Shown: positions 36,847-46,154 of the stretch, one piece after another
Numbering within the stretch: the stretch's first letter is position 1
Layout: each line of letters begins with the position of its first letter
Source: Nocardioides sp. Root122
GTDB taxonomy: Bacteria; Actinomycetota; Actinomycetes; Propionibacteriales; Nocardioidaceae
DNA: 64,000 bases
NCBI RefSeq assembly: GCF_001425025.1
Contig: NZ_LMDE01000010.1
Span: 265,390-329,389 of the forward strand
Reading direction: 5' to 3'
Translations under genes and position numbers: made by a program
The notes under the pieces: model-generated
Databases searched by the model: none
Seen by the model: only the letters and a program-made list of their open reading frames with translations
Told to the model about the DNA's origin: nothing

Positions 36847-38540
36847 TGGGCGCCGCAGCACTGCACGAGAACGGCCCGCACGACCTGGACCGCACGGCGG
36901 GGAACGGCGAGGTCCTGACCGTCGCGCCCGACGCCGTCGAGGTACGCCGTCACGCCGGCATCGCTGCCGGCGTGGGGCTGACCGCCTCGGCGGTCGCGAT
37001 CGCCTACCTGGCGCGGGCCACCCAGACCGGCGCGGTGCTCGACTGGGCGTTCGCGATCGGGATGGGGCTGCTCGGCGCCTACTGGCTGGCCGGCTTCGTC
37101 GACGCACGCACCCCGCTCCTGGTCGCCGACGCGCAGGGCATCCGGATCCGTCTCGGCCGAACCTGGCGCGGGCTGCCGTGGACGGCCGTCCACCACGTCG
37201 AGCACACGCCGCGCCGCGGCCTGCTGCGCGACGGCCGACTGGTCGTCGTCCCGCACAACCTCGAGCTGATCGAGGCCGAGCTCACGGGCGCCGGCAAGCG
37301 GCACACCACCGTCTCCCGCCTGCTGCACGGCGCCTCCTTCGCCGTCCCGCTCGGCCTGTCGACCCGTGTGGTCGGCGCCGACGGCGACCTGTCCGAGGCC
37401 CTGGGCCGGGTGGCGCGCGACGCCAGCCAGATCGTGGTGCTGGAGCCGGAGGTCGACCAGGACGCAGCGGACCTGGCGGGCCTCGTCGACGAGCCGGCCG
37501 AGGCCACGGTGGATGTCGCCGAGGCCGAGGTGGACGTCGAAGTGGTCGAGGCTGGCGCCGCCGTCGACGTCGAGGACACCGTCGTGGCCAGCCCGACGCC
37601 GGCCGCGCTGCGCGAGGCGACGTCGGCGCGCCGCTCCGAGGTGCGGCGCGACTTCGTGGAGCACGAGGACCTCGACGAGCTGGAGGGGCGCGAGCTGCGC
37701 CGCCCGGGCCGCGTGAGCCTGGTCGAGGAGAAGGAGACCTGGGGCGACAGGGTCCGCGCCATCGCCCGGCCCGGTGAGCCGGTCGAGCCGCTGGTGCTCG
37801 ACGACTTCGAGGTCGAGCCCGCCGAGGACCCGGTCATCGGGCCCGAGCTGGCCGCCGCGCGCACCCGCCTCGGCCTGACGGTCGACCAGCTGGCCGAGCG
37901 CACCCGCATCCGTCCGCACGTGATCGAGGCCGTCGAGGTCGACGACTTCGAGCCGTGTGGCGGCGACTTCTACGCCCGCGGTCACCTGCGCACCCTCGCC
38001 CGCGTGCTCGGCGTCGACGTGGCGCCGCTGCTGGCGTCGTACGACGAGCGCTACGCTCACGCCCCGATCAACCCCCGCCGGGTGTTCGAGGCGGAGCTCG
38101 CGACCGGCGCCCACGGCTCGATCCGCAGCACCCGCGGTGGCCCGAACTGGTCGGTCCTCGTGGCCGTGGTGATGGCCCTTGTGCTGTGCTGGTCGATCGC
38201 CCGCCTGGTCATGGACACCCCGCCCGAGCTGCGCGGCGCCCAGCCGGTCCTGAACGGCTCCGGCGGTCCGCAGGGCACCGGCAACGCCCCGGTCGCCGAC
38301 CCCGTCGCCGTCGTGGTGAGCGCGCCGTCGGGCGGTGCCCAGGTCGTCGTGCGCGACGCCTCGGGCGAGGAGGTCTTCAAGGGCAACCTGGCCGTCGGCC
38401 AGACGCGCGAGCTGAAGGCGTCCCCGCCGGTGCGCGTGATGTCGTCCGACGGTGCTGTCACGGTCTCGCTCGCCGGCGGCGACGCGCGGGCCGTGGGGGA
38501 GCCCGGCGTCGCCGGCCAGGGCACGTTCGTCGCCGACTGA
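36846..38540 (+). CDS. RodZ-like helix-turn-helix membrane protein with PH-like N-terminus
   Basis: A 564-residue protein with an unusual build. Two membrane helices and a bacterial-PH-like domain (residues about 35-190, RTPLLVADAQGIRIRLG) come first, then an acidic linker (about 200-330). A RodZ-type helix-turn-helix follows (AARTRLGLTVDQLAERTRIR then VIEAVEVDDFEPCGGDFYAR, about 338-400), one membrane helix (VLVAVVMALVLCWSIARLV) and an extracytoplasmic DUF4115-like domain. RodZ links the MreB cytoskeleton to the wall in rods; here it may be a shape or division factor. It is coupled to ftsK by a one-base overlap. The name covers only the C-terminal half; the N-terminal half could be a fusion. 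Confidence 0.82.
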   Translation: MGAAALHENGPHDLDRTAGNGEVLTVAPDAVEVRRHAGIAAGVGLTASAVAIAYLARATQTGAVLDWAFAIGMGLLGAYWLAGFVDARTPLLVADAQGIRIRLGRTWRGLPWTAVHHVEHTPRRGLLRDGRLVVVPHNLELIEAELTGAGKRHTTVSRLLHGASFAVPLGLSTRVVGADGDLSEALGRVARDASQIVVLEPEVDQDAADLAGLVDEPAEATVDVAEAEVDVEVVEAGAAVDVEDTVVASPTPAALREATSARRSEVRRDFVEHEDLDELEGRELRRPGRVSLVEEKETWGDRVRAIARPGEPVEPLVLDDFEVEPAEDPVIGPELAAARTRLGLTVDQLAERTRIRPHVIEAVEVDDFEPCGGDFYARGHLRTLARVLGVDVAPLLASYDERYAHAPINPRRVFEAELATGAHGSIRSTRGGPNWSVLVAVVMALVLCWSIARLVMDTPPELRGAQPVLNGSGGPQGTGNAPVADPVAVVVSAPSGGAQVVVRDASGEEVFKGNLAVGQTRELKASPPVRVMSSDGAVTVSLAGGDARAVGEPGVAGQGTFVAD

Positions 38541-38621
38541 CTCCACTGGGCGTGGGTGAGAGGTCTCACCGTGTCGCGGGTGCAGGCTCACGAGAGGGGA
38601 ACCGGCATACTCACGGGTGCG

Positions 38622-40121
38622 ATGACGACTGACACCGAGCTGCCCCCGACCCCGCTGAACGTCGCTGTGGTGACCCTGGGGTGCGCCCGCAACGAGGTCG
38701 ACTCCGAGGAGCTGGCCGGACGACTCGAGGCCGGCGGGTTCGTGCTGGTCGAGGACCCGGAGGACGCCGACACCGTGGTGGTCAACACCTGCGGCTTCGT
38801 CGAGGCGGCCAAGAAGGACTCGGTCGACACGCTGCTCGAGGCTGCCGACCTCAAGGAGTCCGCGGGCCACGGGGGCAAGGCGCAGGCCGTCGTCGCCGTC
38901 GGCTGCCTGGCCGAGCGCTACGGCAAGGACCTCGCCGAGTCGCTGCCCGAGGCCGACGCCGTGCTGGGATTCGACGACTACCCCGACATCGCCTCGAAGC
39001 TGCGCGCGATCGTCGGTGGCGAGACCCACCACCCCCACACGCCGTCCGACCGTCGGCTGCTGCTGCCGATCTCCCCGGTCGAGCGCGACGCATCGGGCAT
39101 CTCGGTGCCCGGCCACGAGGCGGTCGCCGCCGACGTCACCGACATCGGTGCGGGTGCTCCGGCGACCGGTCCCCGCGCCGTACGCCGGCGCCTCGACGCG
39201 GGCCCCATGGCGCCGCTCAAGCTGGCGAGCGGCTGCGACCGGCGCTGCACGTTCTGCGCGATCCCGAGCTTCCGCGGCTCGTTCGTCAGCCGCCGCCCGA
39301 GCGACGTGGTCGGCGAGGCGAGGTGGCTGGCGACCCAGGGGGTCAAGGAGCTGTTCCTCGTCAGCGAGAACTCCACCTCCTACGGCAAGGACCTCGGCGA
39401 CCTCCGGCTGCTCGAGACGATGCTCCCCGAGCTGTCCGGCATCGACGGCATCGAGCGGGTGCGCGTGTCGTACCTCCAGCCCGCCGAGACCCGGCCCGGC
39501 CTGATCGAGGCCATCGCCTCCACGCCCGGTGTCGTGCCCTACTTCGACCTCTCCTTCCAGCACGCGAGCGCGACGGTCCTGCGCCGGATGCGCCGCTTCG
39601 GCGACCCCGAGAGCTTCCTCGGCCTGCTCGAGCAGATCCGGGCGCTCGCCCCGCTGGCGGGGGTGAGGTCCAACGTCATCGTCGGCTTCCCCGGTGAGAC
39701 CGAGGAGGAGCTGGCCACCCTGTGCGACTTCCTCGTTGCCGCCCGCATGGACGTCACGGGCGTCTTCGGCTACTCCGACGAGGACGGCACCGAGGCGGCC
39801 GGGTTCGCCGAGGACCTCAAGCTGGACGAGGACGAGATCCGCAGCCGCACCGAGCACGTCACCGCCCTCGTCGAGGAGCTCAACGCCCAGCGGGCCGAGG
39901 AGCGCATCGGCGAGGAGGTCGTGGTGCTGGTCGAGTCGGTCGACGAGGAACCAGATGGGGCCGTCGTCGAGGGGCGAGCAGCCCACCAGGGTCCCGAGGT
40001 GGACGGTACGACGATTCTCATCGGCGCGGAGGGAGCCCGGATCGGCGACCTGGTGACGGCCACCGTGGCGGGCACCGACGGTGTCGACCTCGTCGCCCGA
40101 GTGAAGGGAGCCACCCGATGA
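38622..40121 (+). CDS. rimO: Ribosomal protein S12 methylthiotransferase RimO
   Basis: A 499-residue radical SAM enzyme that methylthiolates an aspartate of ribosomal protein S12. It has the N-terminal UPF0004 domain ([18 protein letters not shown], then [13 protein letters not shown] and VGCLAERYG, whose cysteines hold one iron-sulfur cluster), the radical SAM motif [17 protein letters not shown], and a C-terminal TRAM domain. The CARNEVDSE signature favours RimO over MiaB. ATG at 38622 was chosen because the conserved fold begins within about 15 residues. Its stop overlaps the pgsA start (ATGA). Confidence 0.95.
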   Translation: MTTDTELPPTPLNVAVVTLGCARNEVDSEELAGRLEAGGFVLVEDPEDADTVVVNTCGFVEAAKKDSVDTLLEAADLKESAGHGGKAQAVVAVGCLAERYGKDLAESLPEADAVLGFDDYPDIASKLRAIVGGETHHPHTPSDRRLLLPISPVERDASGISVPGHEAVAADVTDIGAGAPATGPRAVRRRLDAGPMAPLKLASGCDRRCTFCAIPSFRGSFVSRRPSDVVGEARWLATQGVKELFLVSENSTSYGKDLGDLRLLETMLPELSGIDGIERVRVSYLQPAETRPGLIEAIASTPGVVPYFDLSFQHASATVLRRMRRFGDPESFLGLLEQIRALAPLAGVRSNVIVGFPGETEEELATLCDFLVAARMDVTGVFGYSDEDGTEAAGFAEDLKLDEDEIRSRTEHVTALVEELNAQRAEERIGEEVVVLVESVDEEPDGAVVEGRAAHQGPEVDGTTILIGAEGARIGDLVTATVAGTDGVDLVARVKGATR

Positions 40122-40753
40122 CGACCGACCCGACCAGCGCCGAGCAGCGCCAGGTGTCGAACCTCAACATCGCCAACGTGCTCACCACGCTCCGCATCGC
40201 GATGGTGCCGTTCTTCGGGTGGGCGCTGCTCCACGACGGCGGCAACGACCCGATGTGGCGCTGGGTCGCGTTCGCGCTCTTCGCCGTCGCGATGATCACC
40301 GACAAGGTCGACGGCGACCTGGCCCGCAAGCACGACCTGATCACCGACTTCGGCAAGATCGCCGACCCCATCGCCGACAAGGCGATCACCGGGATGGCCC
40401 TGATCGGTCTCTCGATCGTCGGCGACGTCTGGTGGTGGGTGACGATCGTCGTGCTGCTCCGCGAGTGGAGCGTGACCCTGCTGCGCCTCTCGGTCCTCAA
40501 GCAGGTCGTCATCCCCGCGGCCCAGAGCGGCAAGGTCAAGACGGTGCTGCAGGCCCTCGCCCTCTCCGGGCTGCTCTGGCCCCTGCCGCACGGCGACGCC
40601 CACGGCGGGGCGTTCGACTTCTGGCCCGGTCCGCTGGGCGAGGTGCTGTTCTACGCCAGCCAGGTGCTGCTCGCCGGCGCCGTCGCGATGACCCTGTGGT
40701 CGGGCTGGGAGTTCGTCCGCGAGGTGCGCCGCCAGCGCGTCCGCGCCGCCTGA
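40118..40753 (+). CDS. pgsA: CDP-diacylglycerol-glycerol-3-phosphate 3-phosphatidyltransferase
   Basis: A 211-residue membrane enzyme that makes phosphatidylglycerophosphate. The CDP-alcohol phosphotransferase motif is complete: [20 protein letters not shown] followed by IADPIADK, giving D-x2-DG-x2-AR-x8-G-x3-D-x3-D. About six hydrophobic helices are visible. It is translationally coupled to rimO by an ATGA overlap. In actinobacteria this PgsA paralogue lies with cinA and clgR, as it nearly does here, separated by the two large exported or sugar-active genes. Confidence 0.93.
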   Translation: MTTDPTSAEQRQVSNLNIANVLTTLRIAMVPFFGWALLHDGGNDPMWRWVAFALFAVAMITDKVDGDLARKHDLITDFGKIADPIADKAITGMALIGLSIVGDVWWWVTIVVLLREWSVTLLRLSVLKQVVIPAAQSGKVKTVLQALALSGLLWPLPHGDAHGGAFDFWPGPLGEVLFYASQVLLAGAVAMTLWSGWEFVREVRRQRVRAA

Positions 40754-40870
40754 CTGACCATCGGCGAACACTGACCGAAAGGTCGGGAAACACTACTTTG
40801 GTGTGGTCAGGGCACGCCTGCGTGCGGTTAGGGTGACGTTCCACTCACCCGACGAAAGGCCCCAGAACTC

Positions 40871-43216
40871 GTGTCAGCATCACGACCAGGTCGCCGCTTC
40901 GCCCTCGCCACGACGATCACGGGGTTGCTCGCAGCGCCGCTCGCCGTGGTCGGCACGACGGCTCCGGCTCACGCAGCTCCTCTCACCATCCAGATCCTCG
41001 GGACCAACGACTTCCACGGCCGACTGCTGGCCAACGGCGACGAGGCCGGCGCGGCCCAGTTCGCCGGAGCCGTCGCACAGCTGGAGTCCACCAACCCGAA
41101 CACCGTGTTCGCGGCGGCCGGTGACCTCATCGGCGCGTCGACCTTCGAGTCGTTCATCCAGCGGGACAAGCCCACCCTCGATGCCCTCAACCGGGCCGGG
41201 CTGGACGTCTCGGCAGCAGGCAACCACGAGTTCGACGCCGGCTACAACGACCTCGTCAACCGGGTGATGAAGCCCTACGACGCGACCTCGAACCCCGAGG
41301 GCGGCGCGGCGTGGCAGTACATCGCCGCCAACGTCCGCAAGAAGTCCGACGACAGCCCCGCGCTCCCGGACGTCACCGCCACCACCCCCGACGCCTCTGA
41401 CGTCTCCAACGGGGCGACGTGGATGACGACCACCGCGGGTGGCGTCAAGGTCGGGTTCGTGGGAGCCGTGACCGAGGACCTCCCGGCCCTGGTGAGCCCG
41501 AGCGGCATCGCCGACCTCAGCGTGCAGCCCATCGTGCGTGAGGTGAACGAGGGCGCGGCGGAGCTCAAGACGGCCGGCGCGGACGTCGTCATCATGCTGG
41601 TGCACGAGGGCGCGGCCACGACCAACGTCGCGTCGCTGAGCGACGGATCGGCCTTCGCCCAGATCGTGGCCGGCGTCAGCCCTGACGTCAGTGCGATCAT
41701 CTCCGGCCACACCCACCTCGCCTACAACCACACCGACCCCAACGCCGACACGCTGGGCCGTCCCGTGGTCTCGGCCGGTCAGTACGGCACCAACCTGAAC
41801 CAGCTGCTCCTCAGCGTCGACCCGGACACCGACGCGGTGTCAGTGGTGGAGCAGAAGATCGTGAAGGCCAAGGACGTCGTCCTGAGCGCTCCTGAGGCGA
41901 CCTCGGCCTTCGACGACGTGAAGGCCATCGTGGACGCAGCGGTCGCCAAGTCCGACGTGCTCGGCGCGAAGGTGCTCGGCAAGGTCGCCGGTCCGTTCAA
42001 CCGAGCCAAGCTCGCCGACGGCACGACCGAGAACCGCGGTGGCGAGTCCACGCTCGGCAACCTGGTGGCGGAGGTGCAGCGCTGGGCCACCGAGAGCCCG
42101 ACGACGGGCTCGGCCCAGATCGCGTTCATGAACCCGGGCGGCCTCCGTGCGGACATGACGGGCGCGGCCGGCGGCTACCCCGCCAACCTGACCTACAAGC
42201 AGGCCGCCGTCGTCCAGCCCTTCGCCAACACCCTGGTCAATATGAAGCTGACCGGTGCGCAGATCAAGACCGTGCTCGAGCAGCAGTGGCAGCGCGACGA
42301 CAAGGGAGCCGTCCCGACCCGTCCGTTCCTCCGGCTCGGCACCTCGGCGGGCTTCTTCGCGACCTATGACCCGGCCAAGGCCGAGGGCAACCGCGTCACG
42401 GGCATGTGGCTCAACGGCAAGGCGATCGAGCCGGCCACGGCGTACTCCGTGACCGTCAACTCGTTCCTCGCCAGCGGTGGTGACAACTTCCGCGAGTTCG
42501 CCAAGGGCACCGCCAAGCGCGACACCGGCAAGGTGGACCTCCAGGCGATGGTCGACTACATGGCCGCCAAGGCCGCGACCACGCCCCTCGCGGTCAACAA
42601 GGAGCAGCGCCAGGTGGGCGTCTCCTGGCCCGCGGACGCGCCGCGCTTCTACCGCATCGGGCAGGACGTGAAGCTCAACCTCTCGTCGCTCGCGATGAGC
42701 ACGGCCGCCGACGCCAAGGACACCGTCCTCACCATCAAGGTGGGCGACAAGGCCCTCAAGCCGGCCCCCGTCGACAACACGATCGGCACCACGCCGTTCG
42801 ACGAGAACGGCAAGAGCGCGGTGTCGGTCAAGCTCAAGGGCAAGACCAAGACCGGCAAGCAGCTGCTGACCTTCACCGGTCCCACCACCGGCACGACCTT
42901 CTCGCTCCCGATCGACGTGCGGAAGGCCAAGCCGGAGGTCAACGTCCGCGTCAAGCCCAAGCGGATCGTCGCGGGCAAGACCCGCACCCGGCTGAAGATC
43001 AAGGCCGAGGCGTTCGGCATCAAGACCGTGACCGGCAAGGTCGTGGTCAAGGTCGGCGGCAAGAAGTACACGGTCAAGCTGAAGAAGGGCAAGGCGGTCG
43101 TCAAGCTCGCCGCGTTCGACAAGACCGGCACGAAGCGGGTCAAGGTGAAGTACGCCGGCAACCGCAAGGTCCGCAACAAGACGGCCGTGGTCAAGATCAA
43201 GGTGCGTCGCGGCTGA
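40871..43216 (+). CDS. Secreted 5'-nucleotidase/UshA-like phosphoesterase with Ig-like C-terminus
   Basis: A 781-residue exported enzyme. Residues 1-36 form a signal peptide ending AHAAP. The metallophosphatase domain shows ILGTNDFHGRL, AAGDLIGAS, AGNHEFDAGYND and SGHTHLAYNH, which supply the two-metal site. The 5'-nucleotidase C-terminal domain (GGESTLGNLVAEVQRWA, FMNPGGLRADM, YSVTVNSFLASGGDNFREF) completes a normal UshA core. The last about 190 residues are lysine-rich Ig-like modules ending VKIKVRRG, related in style to the C-terminus of the secreted M4 peptidase. It probably recovers phosphate and nucleosides outside the cell. GTG start at 40871. Confidence 0.94.
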   Translation: MSASRPGRRFALATTITGLLAAPLAVVGTTAPAHAAPLTIQILGTNDFHGRLLANGDEAGAAQFAGAVAQLESTNPNTVFAAAGDLIGASTFESFIQRDKPTLDALNRAGLDVSAAGNHEFDAGYNDLVNRVMKPYDATSNPEGGAAWQYIAANVRKKSDDSPALPDVTATTPDASDVSNGATWMTTTAGGVKVGFVGAVTEDLPALVSPSGIADLSVQPIVREVNEGAAELKTAGADVVIMLVHEGAATTNVASLSDGSAFAQIVAGVSPDVSAIISGHTHLAYNHTDPNADTLGRPVVSAGQYGTNLNQLLLSVDPDTDAVSVVEQKIVKAKDVVLSAPEATSAFDDVKAIVDAAVAKSDVLGAKVLGKVAGPFNRAKLADGTTENRGGESTLGNLVAEVQRWATESPTTGSAQIAFMNPGGLRADMTGAAGGYPANLTYKQAAVVQPFANTLVNMKLTGAQIKTVLEQQWQRDDKGAVPTRPFLRLGTSAGFFATYDPAKAEGNRVTGMWLNGKAIEPATAYSVTVNSFLASGGDNFREFAKGTAKRDTGKVDLQAMVDYMAAKAATTPLAVNKEQRQVGVSWPADAPRFYRIGQDVKLNLSSLAMSTAADAKDTVLTIKVGDKALKPAPVDNTIGTTPFDENGKSAVSVKLKGKTKTGKQLLTFTGPTTGTTFSLPIDVRKAKPEVNVRVKPKRIVAGKTRTRLKIKAEAFGIKTVTGKVVVKVGGKKYTVKLKKGKAVVKLAAFDKTGTKRVKVKYAGNRKVRNKTAVVKIKVRRG

Positions 43217-43230
43217 CGCGCACCTGACAG

Positions 43231-43260
43231 CACCCAGCTGAGCACCACCCAGCTGAGCAC
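43231..43260. repeat. Perfect tandem pair of a 15-base unit
   Basis: CACCCAGCTGAGCAC occurs twice in tandem (43231-43245 and 43246-43260), followed by a third partial CACC. It lies just after the 5'-nucleotidase gene and before the terminator hairpin. The unit contains the palindrome CAGCTG. Probably a simple replication-slippage repeat. Confidence 0.8.
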
Positions 43261-43266
43261 CACCCG

Positions 43267-43303
43267 GAGGCCCGGTCGTCCATGACGACCGGGCCTCCGG
43301 CGC
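43267..43303. terminator. Perfect 16-bp bidirectional terminator hairpin
   Basis: CCGGAGGCCCGGTCGT at 43267-43282 pairs perfectly with 43288-43303 around a five-base loop CCATG. It sits between the convergent 5'-nucleotidase gene and the GH15 gene and can stop transcription from both sides. Confidence 0.9.
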
Positions 43304-43309
43304 GCGGAG

Positions 43310-45085
43310 TCAGGCGTTGTCGCGCAGCGCGAGTGCGGCCTGCACCAGCGCGAGGTGGCTGAAGGCCTGGGGGAAGTTGCCCGCCATCCGCCCGTGCGCG
43401 ACGTCGTACTCCTCCGAGAGCAGGCCGACGTCGTTGGCCAGCCCGCACAGGCGGTCCATCAGCTCCTCGGCGTCCCTACGGCGTCCGGCCGCGGCGAGCG
43501 CGGAGACCAGCCAGAACGAGCAGGCGAGGAACGGGTGCTCGTCGCCCGGCACGCCGTCGACGCCGCTCTGCGTGCGGTAGCGCAGGAGCAGGCCGTCGGA
43601 CATCAGGTCCTCGGTGACAGCCCTGATCGTGCCCAGCACGCGTGGGTCGTCGGCCGGCAGGAAGCCGACGAGCGGGATGGTGAGCAGCGATGCGTCGACC
43701 TCGGTCGTGTCGTAGTGCTGCGTGAACGTGCCGCGCTCGGTGTCGTAGCCCTTCTCCAGCACCTCCTCGCGCACCCGGTCCCGCAGGTCGCGCCAGTGCT
43801 TGACCGGGCCGTCGAGGCCGTGCTGCTCGACCGCGCGGACCGCCCGGTCGAAGGCGACCCACACCATCACGCGCGAGTGGGTGAAGTGCCGCTGCGGTCC
43901 GCGGATCTCCCACAGGCCGTTGTCGGGGGCGTCCCAGTGCTCGGCCAGCTCGTCGACGAGCGCGCGCTGCAGCGACCACGAGTTGTAGGTCTCCCCGAGA
44001 CCGGCCTCCCGGGCCAGGTCGAGCGCGATCATCACCTCGCCGAGGACGTCGTTCTGCCGCTGGCAGACGGCGCCGTTGCCGATCCGCACCGGACGGCTGT
44101 CGGCGTAGCCCGGCAGGTGCGGCACCTCACGCTCGGGCAGCTGGCGACCGCCGTCGACGGTGTACATGATCTGCAGGTCGGCCGGATCACCGGCGACCGC
44201 GCGCAGCAGCCAGCGTCGCCAGTCGAGTGCCTCCTCCGCGTAGCCGGCGCCGAGCAGCGACTCCAGGGTGAGCGCGGCGTCGCGCAGCCAGCAGAAGCGG
44301 TAGTCCCAGTTGCGCTCGCCGCCGAAGTCCTCGGGCAGCGACGTGGTCGGCGCGGCCACGATGCCGCCGGTCTCCGCGTGCGTCATCAGCAACAGGGTGA
44401 GCAGGCTGCGTTGCACGAGGTCGGCGTGCGGCACGTCGTCGGGCGCGCGCTCGGACCAGTCGCGCTGCGCGTCCGTGGTGGTCCGGATCCGCTCGTCGAA
44501 GCCGAGCGGCTTCGGCACGTCGCGCCACGACTGGACCCATGTCATCGAGAAGGTGAGGGCGTCGCCCTGGGACATCTCGAACTGGTCGCTGTGGTGGCCC
44601 TCGCGGCCGTGCGGGAGTCGCGGCCCACGCAGGACGAGCTTGTCGGGCCCGGCCACCGCGACCACCACGTCCTCGCCGTGCGCCTGCTCCCGGTTGACCC
44701 ACGGCCGGACGTGGCCGTAGTCCGTGCGCACGACCCAGTCGTGGCGGATCCGCACGGTGCCGCGCGTGCAGGTGAGGCGGCGTACGACGTCGGCGCGGCC
44801 GTCGCCGGTGGGCATCAGGTCGAGCAGCACCACCTCGCCACTGGAAGTGGTGAAGGTCGTCTCCAGCATGGCGGTCCCGTCGACGTAGCGTCGGCGCGTG
44901 CTGACGACGTCGTCGGACGGGGCCAGGAGCCAGCGGCCGTTGTCGGGCGTGCCCAACAGCGCGGCGAAGCACGCCGGCGAGTCGAAGCGCGGCAGGCAGA
45001 GCCAGTCGATCGATCCGTCCCGGCCGACGAGTGCCGCGGTGCCGCGGTCACCGATGAGGGCGTAGTCCTCGATGGGGAGAGCCAT
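43310..45085 (-). CDS. Glycoside hydrolase family 15 protein (glucoamylase or trehalase type)
   Basis: A 591-residue cytosolic enzyme of the GH15 build. The N-terminal beta-sandwich domain starts with MALPIEDYALIGDRGTAALV and GSIDWLCLPRFDSPACFAALL. The (alpha/alpha)6 catalytic barrel carries GERNWDYRFCWLRDAALTL with the first catalytic acid region and a second acidic site near the C-terminal EEYDVAHGRMAGNFPQAFSH. Actinobacterial homologues act on trehalose (Mycobacterium trehalase) or on maltooligosaccharides, so the substrate is open. No signal peptide is present. ATG at 45085. It is divergent from cinA with an 18-base gap, so their promoters must overlap. Confidence 0.92.
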   Translation of the reverse strand: MALPIEDYALIGDRGTAALVGRDGSIDWLCLPRFDSPACFAALLGTPDNGRWLLAPSDDVVSTRRRYVDGTAMLETTFTTSSGEVVLLDLMPTGDGRADVVRRLTCTRGTVRIRHDWVVRTDYGHVRPWVNREQAHGEDVVVAVAGPDKLVLRGPRLPHGREGHHSDQFEMSQGDALTFSMTWVQSWRDVPKPLGFDERIRTTTDAQRDWSERAPDDVPHADLVQRSLLTLLLMTHAETGGIVAAPTTSLPEDFGGERNWDYRFCWLRDAALTLESLLGAGYAEEALDWRRWLLRAVAGDPADLQIMYTVDGGRQLPEREVPHLPGYADSRPVRIGNGAVCQRQNDVLGEVMIALDLAREAGLGETYNSWSLQRALVDELAEHWDAPDNGLWEIRGPQRHFTHSRVMVWVAFDRAVRAVEQHGLDGPVKHWRDLRDRVREEVLEKGYDTERGTFTQHYDTTEVDASLLTIPLVGFLPADDPRVLGTIRAVTEDLMSDGLLLRYRTQSGVDGVPGDEHPFLACSFWLVSALAAAGRRRDAEELMDRLCGLANDVGLLSEEYDVAHGRMAGNFPQAFSHLALVQAALALRDNA

Positions 45086-45103
45086 GCGGCTAGTCTCGCG
45101 GAC

Positions 45104-45634
45104 GTGACCAACGAGCCGGGGTCGGGTGCGGCGTTGGCGCGCCGCGCGCTCGAGGACCTCGCCGAGCGCGGCGAGTCGCTCGCCGCAGCCGAGTCGCTCA
45201 CCGGCGGCCTGCTGTCCGCGACCCTCACCGACGTGCCCGGCGCGTCCCGCAGCTTCACGGGGGCCGTGGTCTCCTACGCCACCCGGATCAAGGAGTCCCT
45301 GCTCGACGTGCCGGCCGAGGTGGTCGCCACACACGGCGTGGTGTCGGGGGAGTGCGCCACCGCGATGGCGCTCGGCGTCCGCGCCCGGCTGCGTACGACG
45401 TGGGGGCTGGCCACGACCGGTGTCGCCGGGCCCGACTCGCAGGAAGGCAAGCCGGTCGGCGAGGTGTGGGTCGCCGTCGCCGGCCCGTCCGGTGTCGAGG
45501 TGCGCCGGCTGGCCCTCAGCGGTGACCGGCGGGCCATCCGGGAGCAGTCGTGCCGTGAGGTCCTGGCGCTCCTGACGGAGGCGCTCGACACGGAACCGGC
45601 CATCCCCGCCCGGGAAGAACCGGACCTCGGGTAG
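45104..45634 (+). CDS. cinA: CinA-family protein (nicotinamide-nucleotide amidase, PncC)
   Basis: A 176-residue stand-alone CinA C-terminal domain, which deamidates NMN to nicotinate mononucleotide in pyridine-nucleotide recycling. Family marks are LAAAESLTGGLLSATLTDVPG (catalytic Ser region), FTGAVVSYATRIKESLLDVP and ATTGVAGPDSQEGKPVGEVW. The molybdopterin-binding N-terminal domain of long CinA proteins is absent. GTG start at 45104. The gene is followed 44 bases later by clgR, a linkage kept in Streptomyces and Mycobacterium. Confidence 0.93.
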   Translation: MTNEPGSGAALARRALEDLAERGESLAAAESLTGGLLSATLTDVPGASRSFTGAVVSYATRIKESLLDVPAEVVATHGVVSGECATAMALGVRARLRTTWGLATTGVAGPDSQEGKPVGEVWVAVAGPSGVEVRRLALSGDRRAIREQSCREVLALLTEALDTEPAIPAREEPDLG

Positions 45635-45678
45635 CGTTGGGCCTACGACTCCACTCGACCAGAGCAAGGACTTCGCGC

Positions 45679-45987
45679 ATGGTGCTCTTCCGACGACTGC
45701 TCGGCGAGGTGCTGCGAGGCGCCCGGATGCAGCGCGGGATGACCCTGCGGGAGCTCTCCGCGGAGGCTCGCGTCAGCCTCGGCTACATCTCCGAGATCGA
45801 GCGCGGCCAGAAGGAGGCGTCCTCGGAGCTGCTGGCCTCGCTGTGCCAGGCGATGGACCTGCCGTTGTCCGACGTGCTCCGCGAGGTGGCCGACGCGGTC
45901 GCCCTCGAAGAGGTCGCGATCGGCATGGTCGGCACGTCGATCACCGGCGCGCGCCCGGCCGGCGACGTCGTCGCCTCGGCCGCCTGA
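45679..45987 (+). CDS. clgR: ClgR-like XRE-family transcriptional regulator
   Basis: A 102-residue regulator. The helix-turn-helix reads MTLRELSAEARVSLGYISEI followed by ERGQKEASSELLASLCQAMD, almost the textbook ClgR/PopR sequence. In Streptomyces, Corynebacterium and Mycobacterium ClgR activates clpP and other protease genes and is itself degraded by ClpP. Its C-terminus here ends in GDVVASAA; a terminal hydrophobic or Ala-Ala end is the usual Clp degradation signal. ATG at 45679 fits. Position after cinA supports the call. Confidence 0.92.
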   Translation: MVLFRRLLGEVLRGARMQRGMTLRELSAEARVSLGYISEIERGQKEASSELLASLCQAMDLPLSDVLREVADAVALEEVAIGMVGTSITGARPAGDVVASAA

Positions 45988-46154
45988 CCCGGCGGTTCTC
46001 GCCCGTCCGGGCCGCTGACCGGGCAGTTGGTCCCCGTCCGGCTCGTTGACCGGGCGGTTGGTCCTGTGGCACGCCATCGCTCCGATGGGGACGAAGTGCC
46101 TGCTCGGCGTTCGTGACGGGGAGGGAGTGCCCGCTCGGCGTACCTGACTGGGAG
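45984..46154. repeat. Two sets of 31-base tandem repeats, partly inverted to each other
   Basis: Three units of a 31-base repeat begin at 45984, 46015 and 46046 (each starts CTGACC or TTGACC and continues GGGC-GTTGGTCC). A second pair of 31-base units begins at 46095 and 46126 (AGTGCC-GCTCGGCGT). The first set, read on the opposite strand, partly matches the second (GACGGGGA then TGCCCG), so the RNA could fold into a large imperfect hairpin. The region lies between the converging ends of clgR and nei, so it may act as a terminator or be a REP-like element. Confidence 0.55.

Noticed and set aside
43310..45085. Secreted amylase
   Set aside because: The N-terminus MALPIEDYALIG is the start of the mature fold and has no signal peptide, so the GH15 enzyme is most likely cytosolic.
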